A stretch of DNA of 64,000 nucleotides from Myotis daubentonii (GCF_963259705.1 NC_081842.1:183524349-183588348); one strand, 5' to 3'; counted from the first letter of the stretch, positions 11,155-22,663 are shown. Made by a program: numbers and translations. The notes: generated by a model from the letters alone, not told the origin.

Positions 11155-11573
11155 AATTTGCCAGGGTCAAAGAATCAATATGTTCTAAATGAGGGTTCCT
11201 CAATGAGTTCTTTCAATGAATAAAATACAGAAGCATTAATGCAAGGAATTTGCCCCAAAGCATTTTTTATTTCTTTCTGCTTTAGTCTATGGATAGCTGA
11301 GGTAACCAGCAATATGACTTCAAGATAAATGGGGTATTCATCTGGGACTATAAACACTCAATCATTTAGAAAGTCTATTTAGTTATTCAAGGATGTAATC
11401 CATGTTTCAAAGGTTTCAATTTAATCCCATACCTGAACATGTCACGGTGTATCAATTTAGGTAAGGTAGGCAGTATAACACAGACACATTAACATTAGAT
11501 GGCAAAATTCTTATTCTGATTCATAGAAAATTTTGAGCACTGAGACACAGATAGAATGAACAGAAATTATGGT
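11155..11573. other. intron 2, nothing recognised
   Basis: No coding, RNA or clear repeat signal apart from AT-richness. Confidence 0.4.
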
Positions 11574-11586
11574 AAGAAAATTATAG

Positions 11587-13841
11587 AGACAAACCAAGAT
11601 GGCGGCATAGGTAAACACCGGAGTTTGCTGCCTCGAACAACCACTTCAAAAATACAACTAAAAGATGAACGGACATCATCCAGAACCACAGGAAGGCTGG
11701 CTGAGTGGAAGTTCTACAACTAGGAGGAAAGAGAAAAGCATACCAAGACTCAGAGGAGGCGCAGTGCTGAAGTAAAATACTAAGGTGCGGAGTGCATGTG
11801 GAACAGGCTGGCGGCTGAGGGCGTGGTTGTCATTTTCAATCGGGAGGGAGTCTCAGGCTCTGAGCTCCAGTTCCGGGTGAGTCTCTAGGGACCCAGACTC
11901 ATACAGGAGAAGCGGGACTGTCTGGCATCACTCAGAACCCTACGGGAGCTTTCTCTCCGTGGGGCTTGCAGCGATTACTGGGACACTGAGAAGCAGAGCC
12001 TCGGAGGGCAAGACTGAGAGCAGCCATCATTGCTAACCCCACCCTGTTGATCCCGTGGGACCCGCCCTGCCCAAGCCCTGCAGGGAGACTTTTGCTGGAT
12101 AGCCTCAGGCAAAGGCTAGATTAGCACCTCCCTAGAGATCCAGGAGCCAGGAAGCCCAGAGGTCAGAGTGGGACCATCCAGTTTGCAGCTCCGTGGAACC
12201 ATAAAAGACACACTCAGGGGGCAGACTCAGTGAGCACCAAAGCCCCATTGAAGCAAGTCTAGCCCCAGAGAGGTGTCTCCAGCACAGAAGTTCTCCCACT
12301 GCAGACACAGCTGATTCTCACAGCCAATTGGCCTGGAGGTCAATTCCTCACAGTGATAACTACAACAATCAAGGCTTAACTACAACAAGACTGTGCACAA
12401 AGCCCACAAGGGGGTGCACCAAGAGTGTCTACCTCAGGTAATTGGGACACTTAGCACAGAAAGGCACTCTAGCGACACAGCGAAGCATAAAAAATGCAGA
12501 GACAAAGAAACAGGACACAAACGATAGAATTGGAGGAAAGCAAACTGTTGGATATAGAGTTCAAAACCACACTTTTAAGGTCTTTAAAGAACTGTCTAGA
12601 AGCCGCTGATAAATTTAATAAGGCCCTCGAAAAGACTGGTGAGACCGCTGATAAATGTAGTGAGATCTTCAAGAAGACTGGTGAGACCGCCGATAAATGT
12701 AATGAGATCCTCAAGAAATCTAATGAGACCCTCGATGTTGTGATAAAGAACCAACTAGAAATTAAGCATACACTGACTGAAATAAAGAATATTATACAGA
12801 CTCCCAACAGCAGACCAGAGGAGCGCAAGAATCAAGTCAAAGGCTTGAAATACGAAGAAGCAAAAAAAACACCCAACCAGAAAAGCAAAATGAAAAAAGA
12901 ATCCAAAAATACGAAGATAGTGTAAGGAGCCTCTGGGACAGCTTCAAGCATACCAACATCCAAATTATGGGGGTGCCAAAAGATGAGAGAGAGCAAGATA
13001 TTGAAAACCTATTTGAAGAAATAATGACAGAAAACTTCCCCTACCTGGTGAAAGAAATAGACTTCCAAGTCCAGGAAGCACAGAGAACCCCAAACAAAAG
13101 GAATCCAAAGAGGACTACAACAAGACACATCATAATTAAAATGCCAAGAGCAAAAGACAAAGAGAGAATCCTAAAAGCAGCAAGAGAAAGAAAATCAGTT
13201 ACCTACAAGGGAATACCCATACGACTGTCAGCTGATTTCTTAACAGAAACTTTGCAGGCCAGAAGGGAGCGGCAAGAAATATTCAAAGTGATGAATACCA
13301 AGAACCTACAACCAAGATTACTTTATCCAGAAAAGCTATCATTCAGAATTGAAGGCCAGATAAAGAGCTTCACAGATAAGGAAAAGCTAAAGGAGTTCAT
13401 CACCACCAAACCAGTATTATATGAAATGCTGAAAGGTATCCTTTAAGAAGAGGAAGAAGAAGAAAAAGGTAAAGATACAAATTATGAACAACAAATACAC
13501 ATCTATCAAGAAGTGAATCTAAAAATCAAGTGAATAAATAATCTGATGGACAGTATGAACTGGTGATTGTAATAGAATCAGGGACATAGAAAGGGAATGG
13601 ACTGACTATTCTTGGGGGGGGAAAGGGGTGTGGGGGTGAGGGAAGAGATTGGACAATAATCGTGCACCTATGGATGAAGACAGTGGGTGGGGAGTGAGGG
13701 CGGATGGTGGGGTGGGAACTGGGTGGAGGGGAGTTATGGTGGGAAAAAAGAATAACTAATATAATAATCTGAACAATAAAGATTTAATTAAAAAAAAGAG
13801 AAATGAACCACTTACAAGGTCAAAAAAAAGAAAACGAAAAA
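11587..13841 (+). mobile_element. HAL1-like element, copy 2
   Basis: Starts AAACCAAGATGGCGGCAT and has a long leader (to 12493), a broken ORF1 (12494-13446), then the G-rich 3' part and AATAAAGATTTAATT. After the first A tract comes a further 40-50 bases (AGAAATGAACCACTTACAAG and a second A-rich run), as expected of 3' transduction. The flanking 13-bp duplication AAGAAAATTATAG is at 11574-11586 and 13842-13854. Confidence 0.87.
12494..13446 (+). pseudogene. L1/HAL1 ORF1, broken, with expanded coiled coil
   Basis: It is readable as two open stretches, 12494-12925 and 12967-13446, separated by a stop and frame change near 12920-12966. The coiled-coil part has extra 39-base units (EKTGETADKCSEIF, KKTGETADKCNEIL, KKSNETLD) that copy 1 lacks. 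The RNA-recognition-like and C-terminal domains match copy 1 closely. It is not translatable as one protein in its current state. Confidence 0.85.
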
Positions 13842-13859
13842 AAGAAAATTATAGATCTC

Positions 13860-16219
13860 GGAGAGAACCAAGATGGCGGCATAGGTAAACACCTATACTT
13901 GCTGCCTCTCACAACCACATCAAAATTACAACTAAAAGGCAGAACAACTACCACCCAAAACCGCGGGAAAGCTGGCTGAGTGGCAGTTCCATAACTAGAG
14001 AGGTGAAGAAAATGCACTGAGACTGGTAAGAGGTGCGGAGGCACGGAAAGAGCTGGCACCTGGATGTGCTTCACTTTTAATGGGGAGGGAGATACAAGCT
14101 CCCGCTTGCTCTGAACTCCAGTTCTGGGCGAGATTCTGGGGGACCCAGACACATACAGGGAGAAACTGGACTGTCTGGCATTGGGACAGGAACGCGAGGG
14201 CGGCTTTCTCTCAGAGGTGCTCACAGCGAGCATTGTTCCTGCATGGGGGCGCGGGACGTGGAGAGCCGGGGAACTCTCTGGTGCAGGGCTGACTGGCAGC
14301 CATTGCTGTTTGCTCTGCCCTGGTGATTCCCAGAGACCCTGTCCCACCTAATTTACAACCCCACCCAAGCTGTTCGCATCAGCTTTTGCATATGCATGGC
14401 CTGTCCTTTCTCTGCCTAAAACCTGTCAAACTGCAGCTGGGTCAGAGAGCCCCAGAGCTTCCAAAAGAAGGCCCAAGGCCCTGCTGGCCTTGCCTCACAG
14501 CTGGGCCTCATCTGGGCCCTTCCAAACCAAAGAGGAGGAATCTGCAGATGTCTCTGTAGCTCCTGCTGGGCGGCTCCAGACAGTGGCTGACCTTGCACTC
14601 CTTGGAGATCCAAGAGCCAGTGTACCCAGTGGTCAGAGTGAGACCATACTGGATTACAACTCTTCACATACATAAGAGTAACACTAACAGCAGACTCAGT
14701 GAGCACCAAAGCCCCACTGAAGCAAGTCCTGCCCCATAAGGGTCTCTCCTGCGCAACACTATAGACACAGCTGGTCATTACAACCAATTGGCCCAGAGGT
14801 CAATTCCTCCCAGTGACACCAACAGCAATCAAGGGTTAACTACAACAAAACTGTGCAAACAGCCCACAAAGGGGTGCACCAAGAGCGTTCACCTCAGGTA
14901 ACTGGGGAGGCTGAGCCACTGGGCCCTATAGGACACCAACCACACAAGGCCACTCTATCAACTCAAGGAGACTTAGCAGCTACTCAGTACATAAAAACAA
15001 ACACAGGGAAGCAGCCAAAATGCGAGACAAAGAAACAAGTCACAAATGAAAGAAATGGATGAAAGCAAAATACTGGATATAAAGTTCAAAACCACAGTTA
15101 TAAGGTTACTCAAGAATCTTCTAGAAACCTTTGAGAAATTTAGTGAGACCCTCAAGGATATGAAAAAGAACCAATTAGAAATTAAGCATACACTGACTGA
15201 AATAAAGAATATTACAGAGATCCAACAGCAGACTAGAGGATCACAAGAATCAAGTCAAAGATTTGAAATATGAAGACGCAAAACACACCCAACTGGAAAA
15301 GCAAAAAAAAAAAAAAAAAAAAAAAGGATCCAAAAATATGAAGATAGTGTAAGAAGCCTCTGGGACAACTTCAAGCGTACCAACATATGAATTATGGGGG
15401 TGCCAGAAGAAGAGAGAGAGCAAGATATTGAAAACCTATTTGAAGAAATAATGATGGAAAACTTTCCCTACCTGGTAAAAGAAGTAGACTTACAAGTCCA
15501 GGAAGCGCAGAGAACCCCAAACAAGAGGAATCCAAAGAGGACGACACCAAGAACACGTCATAATTAAAATGCCAAGGGCAAAAGACAAAGAGAGAATCTT
15601 AAAAGCAGCAAGAGAAAAACAGTTCCCTACAAGGGAGTACCCATATGACTGTCAGCTGATTTCTCAACAGAAACTATGCAGACAAAAAATATACAAAGTG
15701 ATGAATAGCAAGAACCTACAACCAAGATTACTCTACCCAGCAAAGCTATGATTTAGAATTGAAGGTCAGATAAAGAGCTTCACAAACAAAAAAGCTAAAG
15801 GAGTTCATCACCACCAAACCAGTATTATATGAAATGCTGAAGGGCATTCTCTAAGAAGAGGAAGAAGTAGAAAAAGGTAAAGATAAAAAATTATGAACAA
15901 CAAATTGACAACAAATATGTATCTAGCAACAAGTGAACCTAAAAATCAAATGAATAAAAAACCTGAAGAACAGAACAGACTGGTGAATGTAACAGAATCA
16001 GGGGCATAGAAAGGGAGCAGACTGACAATTCTAGGGGGGAAGGGGTTGTAGAGGGTGCGGGAAGAGATTGGACAAAGAGCTTACACCTATGGGCAAGGTC
16101 AGTGCTGGGGGGGGGGGGAGGCCTGGAATGGGGTGGAAAACGGGTGGAGAGGAGCTATGAGGGGAAAAAAGAGGAACATCTGTAATAATCTGAACAATAA
16201 AGATTTAAAAAAAGAGAGA
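13860..16219 (+). mobile_element. HAL1-like element, copy 3
   Basis: Begins GAGAACCAAGATGGCGGCAT. The leader (to about 15019) is longer and differs from copies 1 and 2. It ends AATAAAGATTTAAAAAAAG. The 12-bp duplication ATTATAGATCTC is at 13848-13859 and 16220-16231. It overlaps the right duplication of copy 2, so both elements entered the same spot. Confidence 0.87.
15020..15855 (+). pseudogene. L1/HAL1 ORF1, heavily broken
   Basis: Fragments match ORF1 of copies 1 and 2 (KEMDESKILDIKFKTT; MPRAKDKERILKAAREK), with several frameshifts and stops. An A tract of about 24 bases at 15306-15329 has expanded inside the coding part. Confidence 0.82.
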
Positions 16220-16267
16220 ATTATAGATCTCAATAAGTAAAACTTCAGCATTAGGTTCATATTATTA

Positions 16268-17009
16268 CTAGTGGCCCAGTGCACAAAATTCGTGCACAGA
16301 GGGTTGGGGGTGTCCCTCAGCCTGGTCTGCACCCTCTCTAATTTGGGACCCCTCTGGGGATGTCCGACTGTCGGTTTAGGCCTGAGGATCGGGCCTAAAC
16401 CGGCAGTTGGACATCCCTCTCGCAATCTGGATTGCTGGCTCCTAACCGCTCACCTGCCTGCCTGCCTGATTGCTCCTAACCACTCTGCTTGCCGGCCTGC
16501 TAGCCTCCAACTGCCACCCCTGCCAGCCTGCTTGCCCCCAACTGCCACCCCTGCTGGCCTGCTTGCCCCCAACTGCCCTCCCTTTTGACCTGATTGCCCC
16601 CAACTGCCTCCCCTGCCAGCCAGCTCGCCCCCAACTGCTTCCCCCCACCGACCTGATCGCCCCCAACTGCCCCGTCGGCCTTCTCGCCCCCCATCTGCTC
16701 CCCGTACTGACCTGCTCCCCTCCAACTGCCCCCCTGACAGCCTGCTCACCCCCAACTGGCCCCCGCCAGCCTGCTCGCCCCAACTGCCCCCCGTGCCAGC
16801 CTGATCACCCACAACTACCATCCTGTGCTCACCTGCTTGCCTCCAACTGCCCCCCCCCGTGCTGACCTGATCGCCCCCAACTGCCCTCCCCTGCCAGCCA
16901 GATTGTCCCTAACTGCCTCTGCCTCGGCCCCACCACCATGGCTTTGTCTGGAAGGTCTCCCGGAAGGCCTCCCAGTCTAATTAGCATATTACTCTTTTAT
17001 TAGTATAGA
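16268..17009 (-). mobile_element. non-autonomous Helitron H5 with C-rich minisatellite
   Basis: Opens CTAGTGGCCCAGTGCACAAA and closes TTTTATTAGTATAGA. From about 16480 to 16900 it consists of 30-45-base C-rich units around CCCCCAACTGCC(C/T)CC...CCTG. These give long frames on both strands that are not genes. A Ves SINE entered at its 5' edge. Confidence 0.87.
16480..16900. repeat. C-rich minisatellite within Helitron H5
   Basis: Degenerate units of GCC(T/A)GC(T/C)(C/T)GCCCCCAACTGCC type, roughly a dozen copies with variable length. Confidence 0.8.
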
Positions 17010-17021
17010 TTAATATTTTAA

Positions 17022-17195
17022 AAATATATTTTATTGATTTTTTTACAGAGAAGGAGAGGGATAGAGAGTTAGAAACATCAATCAGCTGCCTTCTGCACAC
17101 TCCCTACTGGGTATGTGCCCTTGGCCGGAATTGAACCTGGGACCCTTGAGTCCTCGGGCCGATGCTCTATCCACTGAGCCAAACCGGTTAGGGCT
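17022..17195 (-). mobile_element. Ves SINE at the Helitron H5 edge
   Basis: Reverse orientation. The duplicated target AGATTAATATTTTAA / AGATTATTATTTTAA begins in the last bases of H5, so the SINE is the later insertion. Confidence 0.88.
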
Positions 17196-17210
17196 AGATT
17201 ATTATTTTAA

Positions 17211-17423
17211 ATCCTCACCTGAGGATATGTTTTCCATTGATTCTAGAAAGAGAGGAAGGGAGAGAAACACTGATGGGAGAGAGAAACATTGATCAGTTGC
17301 CTCACACTTACCCTGACTGGGGATCAAACTCCCAACCTGGGTATGAGCCCTGATTGGGAATCAAACCCGTAACTCTTCGATGTAAGGGTGATGCTCTAAC
17401 CACTGAACAACACTGGCCAGGGG
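17211..17423 (-). mobile_element. Ves-family SINE (older subfamily)
   Basis: Reverse orientation. AATCCTCACCTGAGGATATG lies at the A-rich end and CACTGGCCAGGG at the head. It is the second of three reverse SINEs in a row. Confidence 0.82.
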
Positions 17424-17539
17424 AGCATCAGGTTTATTTTAATAAAGACTATTAACAATATCATTAGTCCTTTGAATTTGGTAAATAAGTAAAAAATTTG
17501 TAAATGTAAATAATTTTTAAAAATCATTATGCTATTAGA

Positions 17540-17744
17540 AAAATATATTATCAATTTCGTTGATTCTTTCAGAGAGGAAGGGAGAGGGATAGAGAGACAG
17601 TAACACTGATTGGCTGCCTCCTGCACGCCTCCCATTGGAAATTAGCCCACAACTTGGGCATATGCCCTGAAAGGGAAATGAACTGGCAACCTCTTGGTTC
17701 ATGGGTCAACACTCAATCACTGAGCCACGACCACACCAGCCAGG
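17540..17744 (-). mobile_element. Ves SINE, diverged
   Basis: Reverse orientation, with AGAGAGGAAGGGAGAGGGAT and the head CACACCAGCCAGG. Its boundaries are less clear than those of its neighbours. Confidence 0.75.
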
Positions 17745-18167
17745 CTGATATTACCAATTTTAAAAGCATTCATGGAACATTTTTTCCAAAACATTTTATT
17801 ATGAAAATTTTTAAACACAGAAAAATGTATGAAACTTTATAAAATTGTGACAAGAATTGGCAATGTGTTCTTTTGCATATTAGTAGTATCCCCTCTTGAT
17901 TATTTGAAGGTGGATATGATTTTGACAAAGAGATTAAATAATTTAGAATACTTTTTGGTGAATAATGCAGGTAATCACATTGGGGTAACACAAATGGGGG
18001 CAGCAGGTTACTTCTCTGACCCTCAGTTTTCTCATCTGAAGGCAGCTTGAAAAGAAGTAGTAGAAAACACGTTTTGATCAAGCATATAGCCTCTCCAAGT
18101 CACTACTCCAGAGGATAATTATCTAGTTAGAGTGACTTAAAAACAACTTGCATTATTTTATTTAAAG

Positions 18168-18793
18168 CAAGCATGTCAAACTCAGGCTAACAGCCTAACA
18201 GGAATCAAATAAATAAGGTTTAAGCTTATGTGGGCCACAAAAAAAACAAAAGCTTCAATTTTCATAGAAAGATAGGTTTATTTTGATAGAGACATGCTGA
18301 ATACAAAGGGCTGAAATGAATGAGTAATCATTAACACAAAATAATAGAACATTTTAATAAAAATTAATTAATATTTTTTCTTGAACATTAACTTACCAGA
18401 CACTGAATAACTGCACAAATTAATAAGCATAATGCAAATAAACCTATTTTTCTTGTTCTCCAAAAGCGAAGTATTTCCTGTTGCACACACCAAACAAGTC
18501 AGTCCAAGACTAATGATGTGGCAATCAGCTACTAAAATCTTCGCTGCTAGTATTAGTGCAGAGAAATGCTGCGCCTGCATGTAAGGCACGTAAGGAAAAT
18601 GAATGCAACACAATTATAGTAATCAGTCATTAGCGAATGTTGTAGTTCATTATTAATAATTATATATAACAGGATATTGTAAAAATTAAGTTACGTAATT
18701 TTTATTAAAATGTTTCTTACATACTGTTATATTGGCGGGGCCCCAAAAACATTCATTGTGGGCTGCATGCTGCCCATGAGTTTGACATGCTTG
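18168..18793. mobile_element. hAT-like MITE, 626 bp, with perfect 17-bp TIR
   Basis: The ends CAAGCATGTCAAACTCA and TGAGTTTGACATGCTTG are exact inverted repeats. The exact 8-bp duplication ATTTAAAG is at 18160-18167 and 18794-18801. The interior is AT-rich and non-coding. Confidence 0.9.
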
Positions 18794-18828
18794 ATTTAAA
18801 GCATTTGCCACAGTACTTTATTATACAA

Positions 18829-19598
18829 CTAGTGGCCTGGTACACAAATTAGTGCTCATTGAAAGGAAATTAGTTAGAACAACTATTTTAATATTGCTAT
18901 TCACCCTTTCTCTATAATAGAAGTGTCAACCAAATTCATGATCAACACTGACAGATGGAAACACGCGTGTGATTGGTGCCAGTGAGAGCTTTACATGCAT
19001 TGCTATGCACGAGTCAACTTAGCCTCTTATAGATATAGAATATAGTTACTTAATTAGACCTGCTTTCTGATTTATCTAAACTTTTTCCAGCCCAGTGAAG
19101 CACCCCAACTTCTCTTTCAGGTCATTGTCAGCAACACAGCAGTAAATATCAACACGAAGCAGATTATTATTGTAGATGAGGCAGGGAGAATAAAGGGTAA
19201 AATATTTAACTGCATCAATGTTTGACTATATTCTGCACAGTGAGAAAACCTGAAGTCATTTTCAAGGTCCACCATTTCTTACTTCTTTTCAGTCAGGTCA
19301 AGTTTCTAAGCTTTCTAAATCTCCGTTTTCCGGCTAAATAATAGATAATACAATTCCACTGAGTCTCCTATCTACCTACTCCAGGACTTCTGTGAGGATC
19401 AAATGAGATGAGGTACGGGAAAACACTTCACAGACATTTGGTTATAGTTGAAATGTTTCCACCTGGCTATAAAGCAAGTCATGTTCCTGGAATGAAGAAA
19501 CTGAAAGGAGCTAATCGTCGCTAAGGAGAAGAAGCCGGGCGTTGCTACGTGACATCATTACCCAGACGAACACTTAGCATATTAGCCTTTTATATAGA
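18829..19598 (-). mobile_element. non-autonomous Helitron H6
   Basis: Opens CTAGTGGCCTGGTACACAAA and closes TTAGCCTTTTATATAGA. It is collinear and highly similar to H7 at 25323. The hairpin in H6 has decayed, while that in H7 is intact. Both carry a splice-site-flanked candidate exon (see 19091-19196). Confidence 0.85.
19091..19196 (+). other. candidate captured exon within Helitron H6
   Basis: A polypyrimidine tract ending CTTTTTCCAG precedes an open stretch, and G/GTAAAA follows it near 19196. The frame reads PSEAPQLLFQVIVSNTAVNI and continues to DEAGRIK without a stop. The identical block is in H7 at 25585-25692. I do not recognise the source protein, and the opposite strand is also open, so coding origin is uncertain. 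Confidence 0.3.
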
Positions 19599-19840
19599 TA
19601 GATAGGTAATAAGCATTCAATCAATACTGTTAACTGCTATCATTAGGAATCTGGCAAAGTTAAAACTTTAGTTAACATATATTCTTTTGATTTACAAGAC
19701 TAGTTGTACATATACTTAAATATATATTTAAATGGAATATGCTCATATATATTTAATGTATTAAATTTAATATGCTAAAGATAATCATTAAATTGAAACT
19801 AGAAAGAAATGTTAGCACTGTCATAATCTCTAAAATTGCT

Positions 19841-20880
19841 GGGGAAAGTTGAACAAATAGAAGTTTAACAAGTTCAATGAAGGAGGTGGCTGTGGCGGTG
19901 GGGCCCCAGGCCCAGGCCCTGGGCCAGGTGCCCCCATGGCAGGCTCGGAAGAGCTGGGGCTCCGGGAGGGCACGCTAAGGGTCCTAGCTGCCTTCCTTAA
20001 GCGGGGCGAGGCTGCCGGGTCCCCCATTCCAACCACACCCAGGAGCCCTGCCCAGGAGGAGTCAACAGACTTCCTGAGCCACCTTCAAAGATGCTTTCCT
20101 TGTTCTTTGGGTCGAGGAGCAGTTCCCCTTGAGTCCCCTCGGCCTTGCTCCCTGCCCCTTCGCCCCTGCTATGGTTCGCAGCCTGGCCCAGCGACTCCAG
20201 ACGTCTATGCCCTCGTGACCCAGCGGCTGGAACAGCTGGTCCAAGAGCAACTGAGATCCCCACAGAGCCCAGAGTTACAGGGTCCCCCACCCACCGAAAA
20301 GGAAGCCCTGCTGCGGAGGCTGGTGGCCTTGCTGGAGGAGGAGGCAGAAGTCATCAACCAGAGGCTGGCCTCGGACCCTGCCCTGCGCCGCAAGCTGGCC
20401 CACCTCTCTGCTGGCTCCTTCGCCCGCCTAGTGGAGCTGTTCTCCAGCCGGGAGGGCAGCCCTTGCCCCAGCCGCGCACGCCCCTCCTTGCGGTGCCCCG
20501 GGCCCCACCATCTTCCCCGGAGCCCCTGGCCCGCCTGGCCCTGGCCATGGAGCTGAACCGGCGCGTGGCCTGGTTCGGGGGCACCCTGGCTGGACTCAGC
20601 GTAGAGCACGTGCACAGCTTCACGCCGTGGATCCAGGCCCAGGGGGGCTGGGAGGGCATCCTGGCCAGCTTCCCCGTGGACTTGAACTTGCCCTTGGACT
20701 AGCTCTTCCTCAGCAGCTGTTACAAGATTGGCCTTCAGGCGCCAGGGCCCCTTGCATGCTTCTCGAGCCTTCCTCTTCTGCTCAGGGCTGTGAGTGGTGG
20801 CTGCCCACCCTGCTTTTGCCAAAAAGAAATGGCTCAAATTTTTTTCATATTAAAAACTTGTTCAAAGGTTGAAAATAAAA
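19841..20880 (+). pseudogene. BCL2L12: processed retrocopy of BCL2L12
   Basis: This is an intronless copy antisense to ZYG11B in its intron 2. From 19936 it reads MAGSEELGLREGTLRVLAAF and stays in frame to about 20480 (DFLSHLQRCFPC, QRLEQLVQEQL, EEEAEVINQRL, SFARLVELFSSREG). A single frame change then moves the rest to another frame, ending GGWEGILASFPVDLNLPLD and stop at 20702. The 3' untranslated end and AATAAA follow. Short imperfect duplications (TAAAATTGCTG / TAAAATTGTTG at 19831 and 20881) mark LINE-mediated insertion. BCL2L12 is a proline-rich, BCL2-like protein that inhibits apoptosis. The frameshift makes a full product impossible, but about 185 N-terminal codons remain open. The A tail has eroded. 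Confidence 0.9.
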
Positions 20881-20890
20881 TAAAATTGTT

Positions 20891-21180
20891 GTGCAGCTTT
20901 GTAAGGGATCTTGAACTTTAACACATATAGTACCTATTGAAATTTACCTTAGTTCCCTTGACAGGCTGGAAGAATTCAAAGAGACTACAGCCTTGAGCAA
21001 TTTAGAGAAAACGAAGGAGTATAGAAGTCTTCTTTTTTACTAAATTATCCCAAAGTGACTTTGTTACAGGCTTATTTATCTTACCCTTCCTTGGCATGCA
21101 TTATCTATATGTATGCTTTAAATATATATATTTAAATGTATATACCATTATTGCCATCTAGGAGCAGGGATGCCTATAAT
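20891..21180. other. intron 2, nothing recognised
   Basis: AT-rich sequence with no clear gene or repeat. Confidence 0.4.
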
Positions 21181-21189
21181 GTGAGTGTA

Positions 21190-21440
21190 GAAAATGTTGT
21201 GTGGCACAGGAAAAGAGCGTAGACTTGGAATCAGACATATCTGCATTTGAACCTGGATTCTACCATTTATTAGCCGTGTAACCCTTAACAAGTTACTTCT
21301 CTGAATCTCAGTTTCGTTATCTGTATATAAATGGGATAATAATAGCTTTCTTATATAGTTTTTTGAGAAAATTTAAGGAAAACATATAATGTAACTGGCA
21401 TGTAGCAAGCAATCAAAAAATGATATTATTGTCATATTTT
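21190..21440 (+). repeat. MIR SINE
   Basis: Full-length-like MIR pattern: AGCGTAGACTTGGAATCAGA, GTGTAACCCTTAACAAGTTA and ATCTCAGTTTCGTTATCTGT. Confidence 0.8.
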
Positions 21441-21530
21441 CATTCTACAGTACTTTATAGTTGTAAAAAAAATTATATTTCCTACTGTAAGATTTTATAA
21501 ACACTATATAGAAATGTATTTTATGTCTTT

Positions 21531-21716
21531 CTTTAAAAAAAAATATATTGAGTTTAAGACAGAGAGAGAAAGAAAGAGAAAAAGAAAACTGATGTGTTGT
21601 TCCACTTACTTATGCATTCATTAGTTGCTTCTTGTATGTGCCCTGACCAGGGATTGAATCCCCAACCTTGGCATATCAGGAAGACACTCTAACTAACTGA
21701 GCTACCTGGCCAGGAC
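21531..21716 (-). mobile_element. Ves-family SINE, diverged
   Basis: Reverse orientation. An AGAGAGAGAAAGAAAG tract lies at the A-rich side and the GAGCTACCTGGCCAGG head at the right. Confidence 0.78.
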
Positions 21717-22002
21717 CTAAAGGTATTATATCTCTTCAACTTAAACCTTAACCAGAAGTAAGAAATATACATAACCAGAATCTCACAGATGAGACTTCCC
21801 ACTTTATTTTTAGAATTTGTTTTTTAAGACAGAAGTACTATGATTTCCCATTAGCTATGATTTCCCATTTCAAAGGTCAAAAGCAGAAACAGTGTTTCTA
21901 TAATATTATTTATTGATCCTCCCACTGCCAAATCAAGATGTAAGGTGTGTTTTTTATTGATTCTCCCACTGCCAAATAAAGATGTAAGGCACATTTTTTA
22001 TA

Positions 22003-22080
22003 GAAGAAGGAGAAGGAGAAGGAGAAGGAGGAGGAGGAGGAGGAGGAGGAGGAGGAGGAGGAAGAGGAGGAGGAAGGGAG
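22003..22080. repeat. GAA/GGA triplet microsatellite
   Basis: (GGAGAA)n passes into (GGA)n across about 75 bases, near exon 2 in intron 2. The poly-serine frame on the minus strand is an artefact. Confidence 0.95.
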
Positions 22081-22306
22081 AAAAAAAAGCAATTTGCCCA
22101 GATTAAAAAAGAAAAATGCTTATTCCAAATTACAGAAAAGTGGCAGGGTAGGCAAAAATAAATAAAATTATTTTCCTGGAATTGGGCTCATCTGGCCTTT
22201 GCTGTTATTTCTAAGAAAATAATTAAATGACCACAGTAGCACTTCAAAACCCAGTGCCAATTAACAGCACAGATTTTTGTTTTCTCTGACTGTATTATTT
22301 TTTTAC

Positions 22307-22472
22307 CATGAAAGGCCATGGTCTGAAGCAGTCGATCAGCCACTTCCTGTGGGAATACTCCAGGTTCTTGCAAACACAATGTTCCATCTTGTCTTGCTGA
22401 ACAGAACTTCTCAAGATGTGTAGTCAGGAAATTCAAGCAGATATCAAGTAAGGAATAGGGAGATGCCTCCTC
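22307..22472 (-). CDS. ZYG11B: ZYG11B coding exon 2 (VHL-box region)
   Basis: The exon is 166 bases: 55 codons plus one base. It begins EEASPYSLLD and ends TMAFH plus the first base of a glycine codon. The acceptor reads CTCCAAG before GAGGAG, and the donor is G before GTAAAA. The segment SLLDICLNFL resembles the elongin C-binding BC/VHL box that docks this receptor family on CUL2-elongin BC. Reading continues past the donor for about 40 codons in the genomic sequence, but those codons are intronic. Upstream within the intron, a polypyrimidine stretch precedes the AG. Confidence 0.95.
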
Positions 22473-22663
22473 CTTGGAGCCCAGGATGAAACATAAAGGA
22501 AACACAAAAGCCAACAAGTTAGTTTCCAGAAAAGTAAAGAACAAAACATGCATTTCCACATTCAACAAGTATTTTCACTCAGTGTGTTACTGTTGTAACT
22601 ATTTATTTGTTGTAACTAGCTATTTATTAATTATAGGAAAGAAGCCAAGGGAGAAGCTAGACA

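Noticed and set aside
16442..16865. Overlapping frames of 105-131 codons
   Set aside because: Artefacts of the C-rich minisatellite in Helitron H5.
21910..22092. Poly-serine frame on the minus strand
   Set aside because: It is the translation of a (GGA)n microsatellite.
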